A DNA stretch of 64,000 bases, from positions 4,244 to 68,243 of the forward strand of contig CAYFVU010000007.1 of the NCBI GenBank assembly GCA_964346645.1, read 5' to 3'. The translations under genes and the position numbers were made by a program. Under the pieces are notes generated by a model. It ran no database searches. It worked only from the letters and a program-made list of their open reading frames with translations, and was not told the DNA's origin. Positions 56,321-63,885 of the stretch are shown piece by piece. The DNA is from CAYFVU01 sp964346645 (GTDB lineage: Bacteria > Spirochaetota > Spirochaetia > DSM-16054 > Sediminispirochaetaceae). The number at the start of each line of letters is the position of its first letter. Positions within the stretch are counted from its first letter, which is position 1.

Positions 56321-58373
56321 CGTCGCCCTCCTTTTCCAGTTCAATCGCCTGAACAGGACAGGTCTGCAGACAGGAGCCGTCTCCTATGCAGAGGTCGGGA
56401 TTGACCGTCACCTGCCTCTCGGGGCCCAGCACGAAGGAGGGACAGCCGAAGAGGCTCACGCAGTGGTGGATCTGCCGGCAGGTCTCCTGGTCTATCCGGG
56501 CCTGTGTGTCGATCGTGTGGCCGGCTCGTCTGCGCTCCCTGGTGAACTTGAGCATGCAGGGGTGGCGCGCGATCACCACGCTGAATCCCTCGATCTCCAT
56601 GGCCTCCTCGATCAGCTCGCCGAGGCGCTTCTGGTTGTAGGTGTCCGTCTCGGCGATGTGCTGCACGCCGAGGCCCTCGAGGGCCGACCGGACGGTTACT
56701 CTGCCGCCCTCGCCGCGGGTGGTTTTGCCGGTTCCGGGGTGGTCCTGGTGTCCGGTCATGGCGGTGGTGTCGTTGAGCATGACTACCAGCGTGATGTCGT
56801 GGTTGTTGTAGACGGCGTTTACTACCCCCGGCATACCGGCGTGGAAGAAGGTGGAGTCGCCGAGGAAGGTGATGACCTTCCTCTCCGAGTTGAAGAGGCT
56901 CAGTCCCGCCCCGGTGCCGTTTGAGTGGCCCATAGAGGTGAGTACCTGCCCCATGCGGTAGGGAGGAAGGCTGCCGAGGGTGTGGCAGCCGATGTCGGCG
57001 ACGGTGATGGTGCCCTTCGCGATGACCTTCTTGACGGCGTGAAAGGCGCTCCGGTGGCCGCAGCCGGGACACATCTGCGCCGGCCGCTCCGGNNNNNNNN
57101 NNNNNNNNNNNNNNNNNNNNNNNNNNNNNNNNNNNNNNNNNNNNNNNNNNNNNNNNNNNNNNNNNNNNNNNNNNNNNNNNNNNNNNNNNNNNGCCTGAGC
57201 GGGTTTGGGCTCCTGAGCGGAGGAGGATTCCTTTGCGGAGACAGAATGCGGAGCGGGAGCGGGCTCTGCAAGGCCCGGCATGTGGCGTGAGAGGATGCGG
57301 CGCAGCTTCGCCGGAGTGTACTCTCCCACCAGATCCTCGCGCCCCTGCTTTCCAATGATGTTCACCCGAATATCCTCGTCGAAGGCGAGGGCCTTTATCT
57401 CCTGCTCCAGGATGGGGTCGAGCTCCTCGAGGATGAGCACCTCCCTGTGATTCCTGCAGAACTCGGCGATCCGCCTCTTGGGAATGGGGTAGGAGAGGGC
57501 GATCTTGAGAATATCCGGTCGGGATGCCGCCTTGCTGCCGCTCCCACTCTCTCGCAGGCTCTCCAACACGTCGAGGAGGGAGTAGAAGGGCAGGCCGCTC
57601 GTGATGATGCCGAGCTCCCCGTTCCCGTTGTCGATAAGTCGGTTGAAGGGGTTGTCTTCTACGTACTCGTCCAGACTTTCCAGCTTCTCGAGGGCGCGGT
57701 GCTTCATCTCTATCGCCTGAGAGGTGAGGGGGATGTAGGGGCCGTTCGCCGGATCGAAGAGGGACTTGCGGCTGCCGCCGTTCTCGGCTCCGTCGCCGCG
57801 GCACTCGCCGAAGCTCACCCGGCTCTTCGCATGGCAGATGTGGGTGGAGAGGCGCAGCACTATCGGCATGCGACGTTCCTTCGAGACCCGCGCAGCCTCC
57901 CGGTACATCTCGTAGACCTCCTGCGGGTCCCCGGGCTCGAAGACCGGCGTGTAGGCCATCCGCGAGTAGTGGCGGTTGTCCTGCTCGTTCTGAGATGAGT
58001 TCGCCCCCGGGTCGTCGCCGAGCACCACGACCATGCCGCCGATCAGCTCCATAAGCGGGAGCTGAACGAAGGTGTCGGCAGCCACGTTGAGCCCTACGCT
58101 CTTGAAAAAGACCGTCGAGAGCCTGCCGTTCACCGATGCTCCGAAGGCGACTTCTGTAGCCACCTTCTCGTTTACCGAGAACTCGAAGTAAAACGGCCTC
58201 TTATCCTCGGGAATAGAGACGATCGCCTCGCCTATTTCGGGGGTCGGCGAGCCGGGGTAGGATGAGACGACCTCCGTGCCCTCCTCTACCATGGCGCGAA
58301 CCAGCGCCGCATTGCCCATCACTATCTCGCTGAAGGGCCCCTTCTCCATCAACATGCTGCCCATCTGCTTCAT
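56313..58373 (-). CDS. iorA: Indolepyruvate ferredoxin oxidoreductase alpha subunit, IorA, with internal assembly gap
   Basis: About 680 aa. The N-terminal pyrimidine domain has GNAALVRAMVEEGTEVVSSYPGSPTPEIGEAI and GLNVAADTFVQLPLMELIGGMVVVLGDDPGANSSQNEQDNR; the middle is the transketolase C-like domain. A Pro/Ala-rich linker (HSVSAKESSSAQEPKPAQ) contains the 57093-57192 gap. Then PERPAQMCPGCGHRSAFHAV and GDSTFFHAGMPGVVNAVYNNHDITLVVMLNDTTAMTGHQDHPG form the thiamine-diphosphate domain. The C-terminal cluster site is CIGDGSCLQTCP, with Asp at the second ligand position. The ATG at 58373 has GGAGG 11 nt upstream. Reducing equivalents go to ferredoxin. Confidence 0.92.
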   Translation of the reverse strand: MKQMGSMLMEKGPFSEIVMGNAALVRAMVEEGTEVVSSYPGSPTPEIGEAIVSIPEDKRPFYFEFSVNEKVATEVAFGASVNGRLSTVFFKSVGLNVAADTFVQLPLMELIGGMVVVLGDDPGANSSQNEQDNRHYSRMAYTPVFEPGDPQEVYEMYREAARVSKERRMPIVLRLSTHICHAKSRVSFGECRGDGAENGGSRKSLFDPANGPYIPLTSQAIEMKHRALEKLESLDEYVEDNPFNRLIDNGNGELGIITSGLPFYSLLDVLESLRESGSGSKAASRPDILKIALSYPIPKRRIAEFCRNHREVLILEELDPILEQEIKALAFDEDIRVNIIGKQGREDLVGEYTPAKLRRILSRHMPGLAEPAPAPHSVSAKESSSAQEPKPAQXXXXXXXXXXXXXXXXXXXXXXXXXXXXXXXXXXPERPAQMCPGCGHRSAFHAVKKVIAKGTITVADIGCHTLGSLPPYRMGQVLTSMGHSNGTGAGLSLFNSERKVITFLGDSTFFHAGMPGVVNAVYNNHDITLVVMLNDTTAMTGHQDHPGTGKTTRGEGGRVTVRSALEGLGVQHIAETDTYNQKRLGELIEEAMEIEGFSVVIARHPCMLKFTRERRRAGHTIDTQARIDQETCRQIHHCVSLFGCPSFVLGPERQVTVNPDLCIGDGSCLQTCPVQAIELEKEGDDE
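57093..57192. other. Assembly gap of 100 Ns inside iorA
   Basis: It lies in a low-complexity Pro/Ala/Gln linker between IorA domains. Most IorA proteins have no such long linker here, so the true gene probably carries a repeat array that broke assembly. Confidence 0.9.
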
Positions 58374-58539
58374 ATCTTTTATTGCCTCCGCTATTAATGA
58401 TGTGAGATGGGCATCGTTCACGCAAGCTTCGCGCCCAATTCTCCTCGATCTATTGGTCGGAGGGGCTCCCGGAGAGAGCGAGAGCATAAACCGAGATAAG
58501 AATGAATGGGAATACAATGAAATTGATTGATATAGTTGC

Positions 58540-58671
58540 ATAACTATCAGGAACATTCCCGAAGGGTTGCTCGAGAAGATTCGGCATATGGCGAGTCTCG
58601 AGCGAAGCACGGAGGATATAATCGACGACATCTACGGTAACCGCACATTCGGGCGGGACTTCGAATTATGA
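58540..58671 (+). pseudogene. VapB/FitA-type antitoxin remnant without a normal start codon
   Basis: The frame ending at TGA 58669-58671 reads ITIRNIPEGLLEKIRHMASL, then ERSTEDIIDDIYGN and RDFEL, a close match in pattern to ribbon-helix-helix antitoxins (ITIRNLP followed by two helices). However, the codon at the expected start is ATA (58540-58542), and the next ATG in frame is internal (58588), after the DNA-binding strand. The TGA overlaps the toxin ATG by 4 bp, as usual for VapBC. Probably decayed; a rare ATA start cannot be excluded. Confidence 0.55.
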
Positions 58672-59098
58672 TCCTGCTCGACACCGATGTGTGTATAGAA
58701 ATCCTCAGAGGTAACGAAAGGGCCATAGAGAACAGGGAATTGCAGCCCGAAGCAACCGCGGTCTCCTTTTTCACGATCGGAGAACTCTATTACGGAGCAC
58801 GTAAGTCCGGCCGAATTGAACACAACACGCATCTTGTGGAAGAGTCCTCATCACGATAGATGTGATCCATTCCTCGGATTCGATCATGGAATGTTTCGGC
58901 GAACTGAAGGCGGACTTGAGCTCGAAACATGAGCTGCTTCCCGATGCCGACATCATCATCGCCTCCTGTGCGTTCGAAGTCGGAGGCTATCTTGCTACCG
59001 GAAACACGAGACACTTCGAGAGGATCCCTGGGCTCGGGTTGCTGAATTGGATGAATAGCTATCGGGCCTGGAAGTTGTTATGTGAGACTATAATCTGA
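58668..59098 (+). pseudogene. vapC: VapC PIN-domain toxin broken by a frameshift
   Basis: The first part (58668 onward) reads MILLDTDVCIEILRGNERAI with acidic residues Asp5 and Glu39 (TIGELYYGARKSG), then stops at 58857-58859. The second part, in another frame from 58862, continues SDSIMECFGELKADLSSKHELLPDADIIIASCAFEVGGYLATGNTRHFERIPGL, completing the PIN fold (third acidic Asp, NTRHF end). The join needs one extra base around 58845-58848, where GAGTCCTC reads as GAGTTCCTC less one T. Either a true 1-nt deletion or a sequencing error. With the damaged antitoxin, real decay is likelier. Confidence 0.75.
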
Positions 59099-59106
59099 GA
59101 CTATAA
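59083..59106 (+). repeat. Tandem duplication over the vapC remnant stop codon
   Basis: TGAGACTATAA occurs at 59083-59093 and 59096-59106, a 13-bp period. The stop TGA at 59096-59098 is the start of the second copy. Confidence 0.8.
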
Positions 59107-59141
59107 GAGAGCCGACATTGCTGCGGTTGCAGAGCACAGAC

Positions 59142-59171
59142 TTGCACCCGGCCCCGTTTGTGACGTACATT
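59142..59171 (+). promoter_or_regulatory. Leaderless promoter of the FadR-type regulator gene
   Basis: TTGCAC (59142-59147), 18-nt spacer, TACATT (59166-59171), then 7 nt and the ATG at 59179. No ribosome site precedes the ATG. Confidence 0.5.
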
Positions 59172-59178
59172 CGATACT

Positions 59179-59889
59179 ATGGACGGCGGGAACTCATTCG
59201 AGCGCATCGAGACGAAGAAGATCTACCAGAGGATCAACGAGCAGATCCAGCAGATGATCCTCAGCGGAAAGCTGAAGATCGGCGACAAGCTGCCTCCCGA
59301 GCGTCAGCTGGCCGAGCAGCTGGGGGTGAGCCGCAACTCCATCCGCGAGTCGCTCAGGTCGCTCGAGATCCTCGGCTTGGTCGAGAGCCGTCAGGGTGAG
59401 GGGAATTTTATCGTCGACGAAATCGAGGAGAGCTTCTTCGAGCCCCTCTCGATCCTCTTCAAGCTCCACAACGGCACCTTCCGCGACATCCTGGAGATCC
59501 GCCTCACCCTGGAGGTGGAAGCGGCGACGATGGCCGCGGAGCGGATAGACGAGGAGGGAAAGAGGCGTCTCGCCGAGCTCTGCAGGGAGCTCGAGTCCTG
59601 TGAAGACGAGGAGCGCAGCGTAGAGATAGACCGCAGCATCCACTACCACATCGCCGAGGCTACGGGTAACTACCTCGTCATCATGTTTCTCGAAGGCATT
59701 TCCTTCGTCCTCACTACGCACATCAAGAACGCCCGTCAGGCAATTCTCTCTGCAATGCACGAGAAGGGCATCCTCATCGACATCCACACCGGGGTGGTCG
59801 ATGCGATCCTCGCAAACGATTCCGAACGGGCGCGGGCGGAGATGAAGAAGCACTTCGATGCAGTGATCGAGAGTCTGCCGTACACATGA
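59179..59889 (+). CDS. GntR family regulator, FadR/LldR subfamily
   Basis: A 236-aa repressor. The GntR helix-turn-helix is KIYQRINEQIQQMILSGKLKIGDKLPPERQLAEQLGVSRNSIRESLRSLEILG. The all-helical FCD domain (LFKLHNGTFRDILEIRLTLEVEAATMAAERI, then IHYHIAEATGNYLVIMFLEGISFVLTTHIKNA, HTGVVDAILANDSERARAEMKKHF) has the Asp/His residues that bind a metal and a carboxylate in this group. LldR and related members sense lactate. Since it lies just upstream of an Etf/lactate-type dehydrogenase operon with a matching operator, lactate or a similar hydroxyacid is the likely effector. Confidence 0.9.
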   Translation: MDGGNSFERIETKKIYQRINEQIQQMILSGKLKIGDKLPPERQLAEQLGVSRNSIRESLRSLEILGLVESRQGEGNFIVDEIEESFFEPLSILFKLHNGTFRDILEIRLTLEVEAATMAAERIDEEGKRRLAELCRELESCEDEERSVEIDRSIHYHIAEATGNYLVIMFLEGISFVLTTHIKNARQAILSAMHEKGILIDIHTGVVDAILANDSERARAEMKKHFDAVIESLPYT

Positions 59890-59902
59890 AATAAAAAAAC
59901 AC

Positions 59903-59931
59903 TTGCGCGCACGAAGAAGTGGTGCTACACT
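59903..59931 (+). promoter_or_regulatory. Promoter of the etfBA-dehydrogenase operon
   Basis: TTGCGC (59903-59908), 17-nt spacer, TACACT (59926-59931). Predicted transcription start near 59938, about 75 nt before etfB, which has its own GGAGG ribosome site. Confidence 0.55.
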
Positions 59932-59945
59932 ACTCTTGCAAGGTA

Positions 59946-59968
59946 ATTGGTAGGACCATTCTACCAAT
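59946..59968. promoter_or_regulatory. FadR-type operator downstream of the etf promoter
   Basis: ATTGGTAG (59946-59953) pairs with CTACCAAT (59961-59968). Within it TGGT-AGG-ACCA (59948-59958) matches the TNGT-N3-ACNA pattern of FadR-group GntR proteins. It lies a few bases after the predicted transcription start, a repressor position. Confidence 0.7.
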
Positions 59969-60013
59969 CTGAGGCTCATTACACCGCACTTTGCGGAGAA
60001 ATGGAGGCGGTTT

Positions 60014-60835
60014 ATGCGAATCATAGTACCCATCAAGCAGGTGCCGGAGACCGGCAATGTGAAAATGGACGAGGAGTCCGGTACCATCATCCGTGATAGC
60101 AGTGAGAGCATCATCAATCCCCTCGACCTCTACGGCATAGAGGTTGCCATAAGGCTGCGGGAGCAGCACGGCGGCAGCGTGACGGCGATCTCCATGGGGC
60201 CGCCGGCTGCGGAAAAGGCGCTGCGGGAGGCGGTGGCGATGGGCTGCGACGATGCGCGGCTAATTTCCGATAAGAAGTTTGCCGGCTCGGACACCTGGGC
60301 CACCTCTTACGTGCTGGCGGAGACGGTCGGACGACTCGGTCCCTACGATCTCATCATCGCGGGGGAGCGGGCGACCGACGGCGACACCGGTCAAGTGGGG
60401 CCGAACCTCGCCGCCGCCCTCGATCTTCCCCTCACCACCTTCATTCGAAGCATCGAAGTGGATGAGGAGGGGAGGAGCATTCGGGTCGAGCGCCTCGTCG
60501 AGGACGGCTACGAGGAGCTCGAGCTGCCGCTTCCCGCACTGGTAACGGTGGTAAAGGAGATATCCTACCCGCGCCTGCCGACCCTCAGGGGCAAGCAGAA
60601 GGCGCGTAGACTGGAGCTGAAGAGGCTCGGCGTGGAGGAGCTCGAGGTCGATGCCTCGAAGATCGGCCTGAAGGGCTCACCGACAAGGGTGGTCAAGATA
60701 GAGACCCCGAAGGTCATGCGGAAGGGGACGGTCACCGACGTAAAGGACGAAGAGACGCTCTCCGAGGCGGTTGCCGCCCTCACGAGGTTCCTGGCGGAGA
60801 AGGGGTTCATCTCAGGCAACGGGAGGAAGGCATGA
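60014..60835 (+). CDS. etfB: Electron transfer flavoprotein beta subunit, EtfB (bifurcating-type features)
   Basis: A 273-aa soluble subunit. It opens MRIIVPIKQVPETGNVKMDEESGTIIRDSSESIINPLDLYGIEVAIRL and has GSDTWATSYVLAETV and AGERATDGDTGQVGPNLAAALDLP. The long insert-bearing start and the DGDTGQVGP block resemble the EtfB of flavin-based bifurcating complexes, in which FAD replaces AMP; this is a likeness only. GGAGG lies 6 nt before the ATG. Its end overlaps etfA by 4 bp (ATGA). Confidence 0.93.
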   Translation: MRIIVPIKQVPETGNVKMDEESGTIIRDSSESIINPLDLYGIEVAIRLREQHGGSVTAISMGPPAAEKALREAVAMGCDDARLISDKKFAGSDTWATSYVLAETVGRLGPYDLIIAGERATDGDTGQVGPNLAAALDLPLTTFIRSIEVDEEGRSIRVERLVEDGYEELELPLPALVTVVKEISYPRLPTLRGKQKARRLELKRLGVEELEVDASKIGLKGSPTRVVKIETPKVMRKGTVTDVKDEETLSEAVAALTRFLAEKGFISGNGRKA

Positions 60836-61833
60836 GAGACAACAGTGTCTGGACGATAGCGGAGTATTCGGACGGCGGGCTCTCACCGGTCTCCTTCGAG
60901 ATGCTGGCGCGGGGCAAGGTGCTCGCCGACAAGCTGGGTGAGCAGTTGGTCGCCCTCGTTTTGGGATCGGAGATGGAGGATGAGGAGCTCCGGCGGCTCA
61001 TCCATCACGGCGCGGATGCGGTAATGGCGGTGGATGCGCCGGCGCTCGACGGCTTTCAATCGGAGACCTACAGCAATGTGCTAACGGCGCTCGTGCGGCG
61101 TTTCGAGCCCCAGATCATCCTGGCCGGGGCGACGGTCAACGGCCGCACTCTCCTCCCCCATGCGGCGATGCGCCTCCGCGCGGGGCTCACCGCCGATTGT
61201 ACCGGACTCGACATAGAAGAGGAGACCGGCAACCTCCTGCAGACTCGCCCGGCGATCGGCGGCAACATCCTCGCCACCATAAAGACGCCGGAGGCGCGCC
61301 CGCAGATGGCAACGGTAAGGCCGCGCTCCACCTTGCCGTTGCCTGCCGACACGACGAGGGAGGGGGAGGTAGAGCGGATACCATTCGAGAGGGAGTGGCA
61401 CGACAGCAGAGTCGTACGGCTCGGGATGAGGAAGAACGAAGCGGAGCAGGTGAACATCCAGGCCGCCGACATCGTCGTCTCCGGGGGACGGGGGGTGAAG
61501 AAACGGGATAACTTCGCGCTCATCGAGGAGCTCGCCGAGCTGCTCGGCGGAGTCGTCGGCGCCTCGCGGGAGGCGGTCGACCGCGGATGGATCTCCTACC
61601 CGCACCAGGTGGGGCTGAGCGGTAAGACGGTGGTTCCCTCCCTCTACATCGCCGCAGGCATCTCCGGGGCCATTCAACATCTCGCGGGCATGAAAACAGC
61701 CGATACCATCGTGGCGATCAACAGCGATCCGAATGCCCCGATACTGCAGGTGGCCGACTTCGCCATAGTCGGCGATCTGTTCCAGGTGCTTCCCCATCTC
61801 AACCGGCGGCTGAAGGAGGAGTTCGGATCATGA
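60832..61833 (+). CDS. etfA: Electron transfer flavoprotein alpha subunit, EtfA
   Basis: A 333-aa subunit. The N-terminal AMP/FAD-like fold has ILAGATVNGRTLLPHAAMRLRAGLTADCTGLDIE. The C-terminal FAD domain is the strongest part: VSGGRGVKKRDNFALIEELAELLGGVVGASREAVDRGWISYPHQVGLSGKTVVPSLYIAAGISGAIQHLAGMKTADTIVAINSDPNAPI. Together with EtfB it carries electrons between the next dehydrogenase and another acceptor. It is flanked by 4-bp overlaps on both sides. A canonical ferredoxin-type N-terminal cluster is not seen. Confidence 0.94.
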   Translation: MRDNSVWTIAEYSDGGLSPVSFEMLARGKVLADKLGEQLVALVLGSEMEDEELRRLIHHGADAVMAVDAPALDGFQSETYSNVLTALVRRFEPQIILAGATVNGRTLLPHAAMRLRAGLTADCTGLDIEEETGNLLQTRPAIGGNILATIKTPEARPQMATVRPRSTLPLPADTTREGEVERIPFEREWHDSRVVRLGMRKNEAEQVNIQAADIVVSGGRGVKKRDNFALIEELAELLGGVVGASREAVDRGWISYPHQVGLSGKTVVPSLYIAAGISGAIQHLAGMKTADTIVAINSDPNAPILQVADFAIVGDLFQVLPHLNRRLKEEFGS

Positions 61834-63239
61834 AATACGGCAGCACCAACGAATCGATCCTGCGGGAACTGAGGGATATCTGCGGCGAGGCGAATGTGTT
61901 CGCCGATGCGGAAATGATGGAGACCTACAGCCACGACGAGACTCCCGCCGGGGATTACGGCCACATGCCCGACGTGGTGGTAATGCCGGGCTCCACGGAG
62001 GAGGTCTCCCGCATCATGAAGCTGGCAAACCGCGAACGGATTCCGGTCACCCCGAGGGGTGCCGGCAGCGGACTCTCCGGCGGGGCCATCCCCGTCTACG
62101 GCGGCATCGTGCTCTCGGTTGAGCGGATGAACCGCATCATCGAGACCGACTACGAGAACATGATGATCGTGGTGGAGCCGGGTGTGGTGACAAACGAGAT
62201 AAATGGTATCGTCGGCGAGCAGGGGCTCTGGTTCGCAGGCTATCCGATGAGCCTGGAGACCTGCTTCGTCGGCGGCAACATCGCGGAGAACGCCGGCGGC
62301 GGAAAGGCGGTCAAGTACGGTGTCACGGGGCAGTACGTGATGGGAATGGAGCTGGTCACCCCGACCGGAGAGGTGGTAGAGCTCGGCGGAAAGGTGATCA
62401 AGGACGTCTCCGGCTACGATCTCAAGAAGCTGATCATCGGCTCCGAGGGAACCCTCGGCATCGTCACCCGTGCGACCATCAAGTTGAGCCCGATGCCCAA
62501 GGAGAAGACCGTGCTGCTCGTCCTCTTCTCGGACATTGCAGGGGCCATTGCAATGGTTCCACATATCATGACCGACGCAGGTATCGTCCCCACCTCCATC
62601 GAGTTCATGGACCAGCTCTCGGTCCACACCTCCTGCGACTACCTGAACGAGCAGCTGCCCTACCAGGATACTGGCGCGATGCTGCTGATCGAGGTAGACG
62701 GCACGGTGCGCGAGCGTGTGGACGAGGATGCCGAGGTGATTGGCGAGATGTGTCTGGATGCCGGAGCCATGGAGGTCTATGTGGCGGACAACTACACCAC
62801 ACAGGAGCGGGTCTGGAGTGTCCGCCGCAATATCGCCGAGGCCTTCAAGGTCTATAGCCCGGAGCAGAGCCTCGAGGACATCGTAGTGCCGGTGGGTGCG
62901 ATCGTCAGCCTTATGCCGAAGATTGCCGATCTCTCGGAGAAATACAGGCTGCAGCTGCCGACCTACGGCCACGCAGGCGACGGAAATCTCCACACTACCC
63001 TGGTCAAACCGCTTGAGTGGAGCCACGAGCAGTGGCTCCGGGTCGAGTCCGAACTCCTCCGCGAGCTCTATGCGGAGGTACGCAGGCTCGGCGGCAAGCT
63101 GAGCGGCGAGCACGGCATCGGTAGCAAGCGCAGGAGCTATCTAGGCGAGACCGCAGACGAGACGGAGCTGCTGCTGATGCGCAGGATAAAGGAGGCATTC
63201 GATCCGAACGGGATCATGAATCCCGGAAAGATTATATAA
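61830..63239 (+). CDS. FAD-binding oxidoreductase of the GlcD/lactate dehydrogenase type, Etf-linked
   Basis: A 469-aa flavoprotein of the vanillyl-alcohol oxidase fold. The FAD part reads MPDVVVMPGSTEEVSRIMKLANRERIPVTPRGAGSGLSGGAIPVYGGIVLSV, then FVGGNIAENAGGGKAVKYGVTGQYVMGMELVTPTGEVVELGGKVIKDVSGYDLKKLIIGSEGTLGIVTRATIKL. The C-terminal catalytic region has LPTYGHAGDGNLHTTLVKP and GGKLSGEHGIGSKRR. Co-translation with etfBA matches electron-confurcating lactate dehydrogenase (LctD with Etf, known from Acetobacterium), which couples lactate oxidation by NAD+ to ferredoxin oxidation. D-2-hydroxyglutarate or glycolate are alternative substrates. Confidence 0.92.
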   Translation: MKYGSTNESILRELRDICGEANVFADAEMMETYSHDETPAGDYGHMPDVVVMPGSTEEVSRIMKLANRERIPVTPRGAGSGLSGGAIPVYGGIVLSVERMNRIIETDYENMMIVVEPGVVTNEINGIVGEQGLWFAGYPMSLETCFVGGNIAENAGGGKAVKYGVTGQYVMGMELVTPTGEVVELGGKVIKDVSGYDLKKLIIGSEGTLGIVTRATIKLSPMPKEKTVLLVLFSDIAGAIAMVPHIMTDAGIVPTSIEFMDQLSVHTSCDYLNEQLPYQDTGAMLLIEVDGTVRERVDEDAEVIGEMCLDAGAMEVYVADNYTTQERVWSVRRNIAEAFKVYSPEQSLEDIVVPVGAIVSLMPKIADLSEKYRLQLPTYGHAGDGNLHTTLVKPLEWSHEQWLRVESELLRELYAEVRRLGGKLSGEHGIGSKRRSYLGETADETELLLMRRIKEAFDPNGIMNPGKII

Positions 63240-63265
63240 CTCACATTATTTCGAGGAGGTAACCT

Positions 63266-63844
63266 ATGGCGAAGAAGATTTTGGTTCTGGCTGGAGATTT
63301 CGTAGAGGATTACGAGCTGATGGTGCCGTTCCAGGCACTGCAGGCGGTCGGTTATCAGGTGGATGCCGTGTGTCCGGACAAGAACGCCGGAGATGCGGTG
63401 CGCACGGCTATTCATGACTTCGAGGGAGATCAGACCTACTCGGAGAAGCCCGGCCACAACTTCACGCTGAATGCGAATTTCGATTCGGTGAAACCGGAAG
63501 AGTACGACGGGCTCCTCATCCCCGGAGGAAGGGCGCCCGAGTACATTCGCCTGAACGATCGGCTCCTGGAAATCGTGCGCCACTTCTTCGATGCGAACAA
63601 GCCGGTGGCCGCCATCTGTCATGGTCCACAGATCCTCGGCGCGGCGGGCGTGCTGAAGGGGCGCAAGCTCACCTCCTACCCGGCGGTCGGGCCGGATGTG
63701 ACCAATGCCGGCGGCGAGTTCCGGGACATCCCGGTGGATCAGGCCTTCGTTGAGGGCAATCTCGTCTCGGCCCCCGCATGGCCTGCCCATCCCGCCTGGA
63801 TCGCCAAGTTCATGGAGCTCCTCGGCGCTAAGATCCAGCTCTGA
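63266..63844 (+). CDS. DJ-1/PfpI family protein
   Basis: A 192-aa protein of the class I glutamine amidotransferase-like fold. It opens KKILVLAGDFVEDYELMVPFQALQAVGYQVDAVCPDK. The nucleophile elbow is AAICHGPQILGAAGVLKG, the Cys in the C-H-G order of the family; ERPAEY-like binding is in LIPGGRAPEYIRLND. The family includes glyoxalase/deglycase, peptidase-like and chaperone members, so activity cannot be fixed. It is 26 nt after the dehydrogenase, with GAGGAGGT before the ATG, so likely in the same operon. A 13-bp hairpin follows its stop. Confidence 0.9.
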   Translation: MAKKILVLAGDFVEDYELMVPFQALQAVGYQVDAVCPDKNAGDAVRTAIHDFEGDQTYSEKPGHNFTLNANFDSVKPEEYDGLLIPGGRAPEYIRLNDRLLEIVRHFFDANKPVAAICHGPQILGAAGVLKGRKLTSYPAVGPDVTNAGGEFRDIPVDQAFVEGNLVSAPAWPAHPAWIAKFMELLGAKIQL

Positions 63845-63850
63845 GCTATC

Positions 63851-63885
63851 CCGCTCTCCGCCCGGGGGCACTGGGCGGAGAGCGG
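63851..63885 (+). terminator. 13-bp GC stem-loop after the DJ-1 gene, possible terminator
   Basis: CCGCTCTCCGCCC (63851-63863) pairs perfectly with GGGCGGAGAGCGG (63873-63885) over a 9-nt loop. No T-run follows, so if it ends transcription it would not be a classical intrinsic site. The remaining 63886-64000 is GC-rich with degenerate GCCGGC-type repeats and no gene I can support. Confidence 0.5.
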
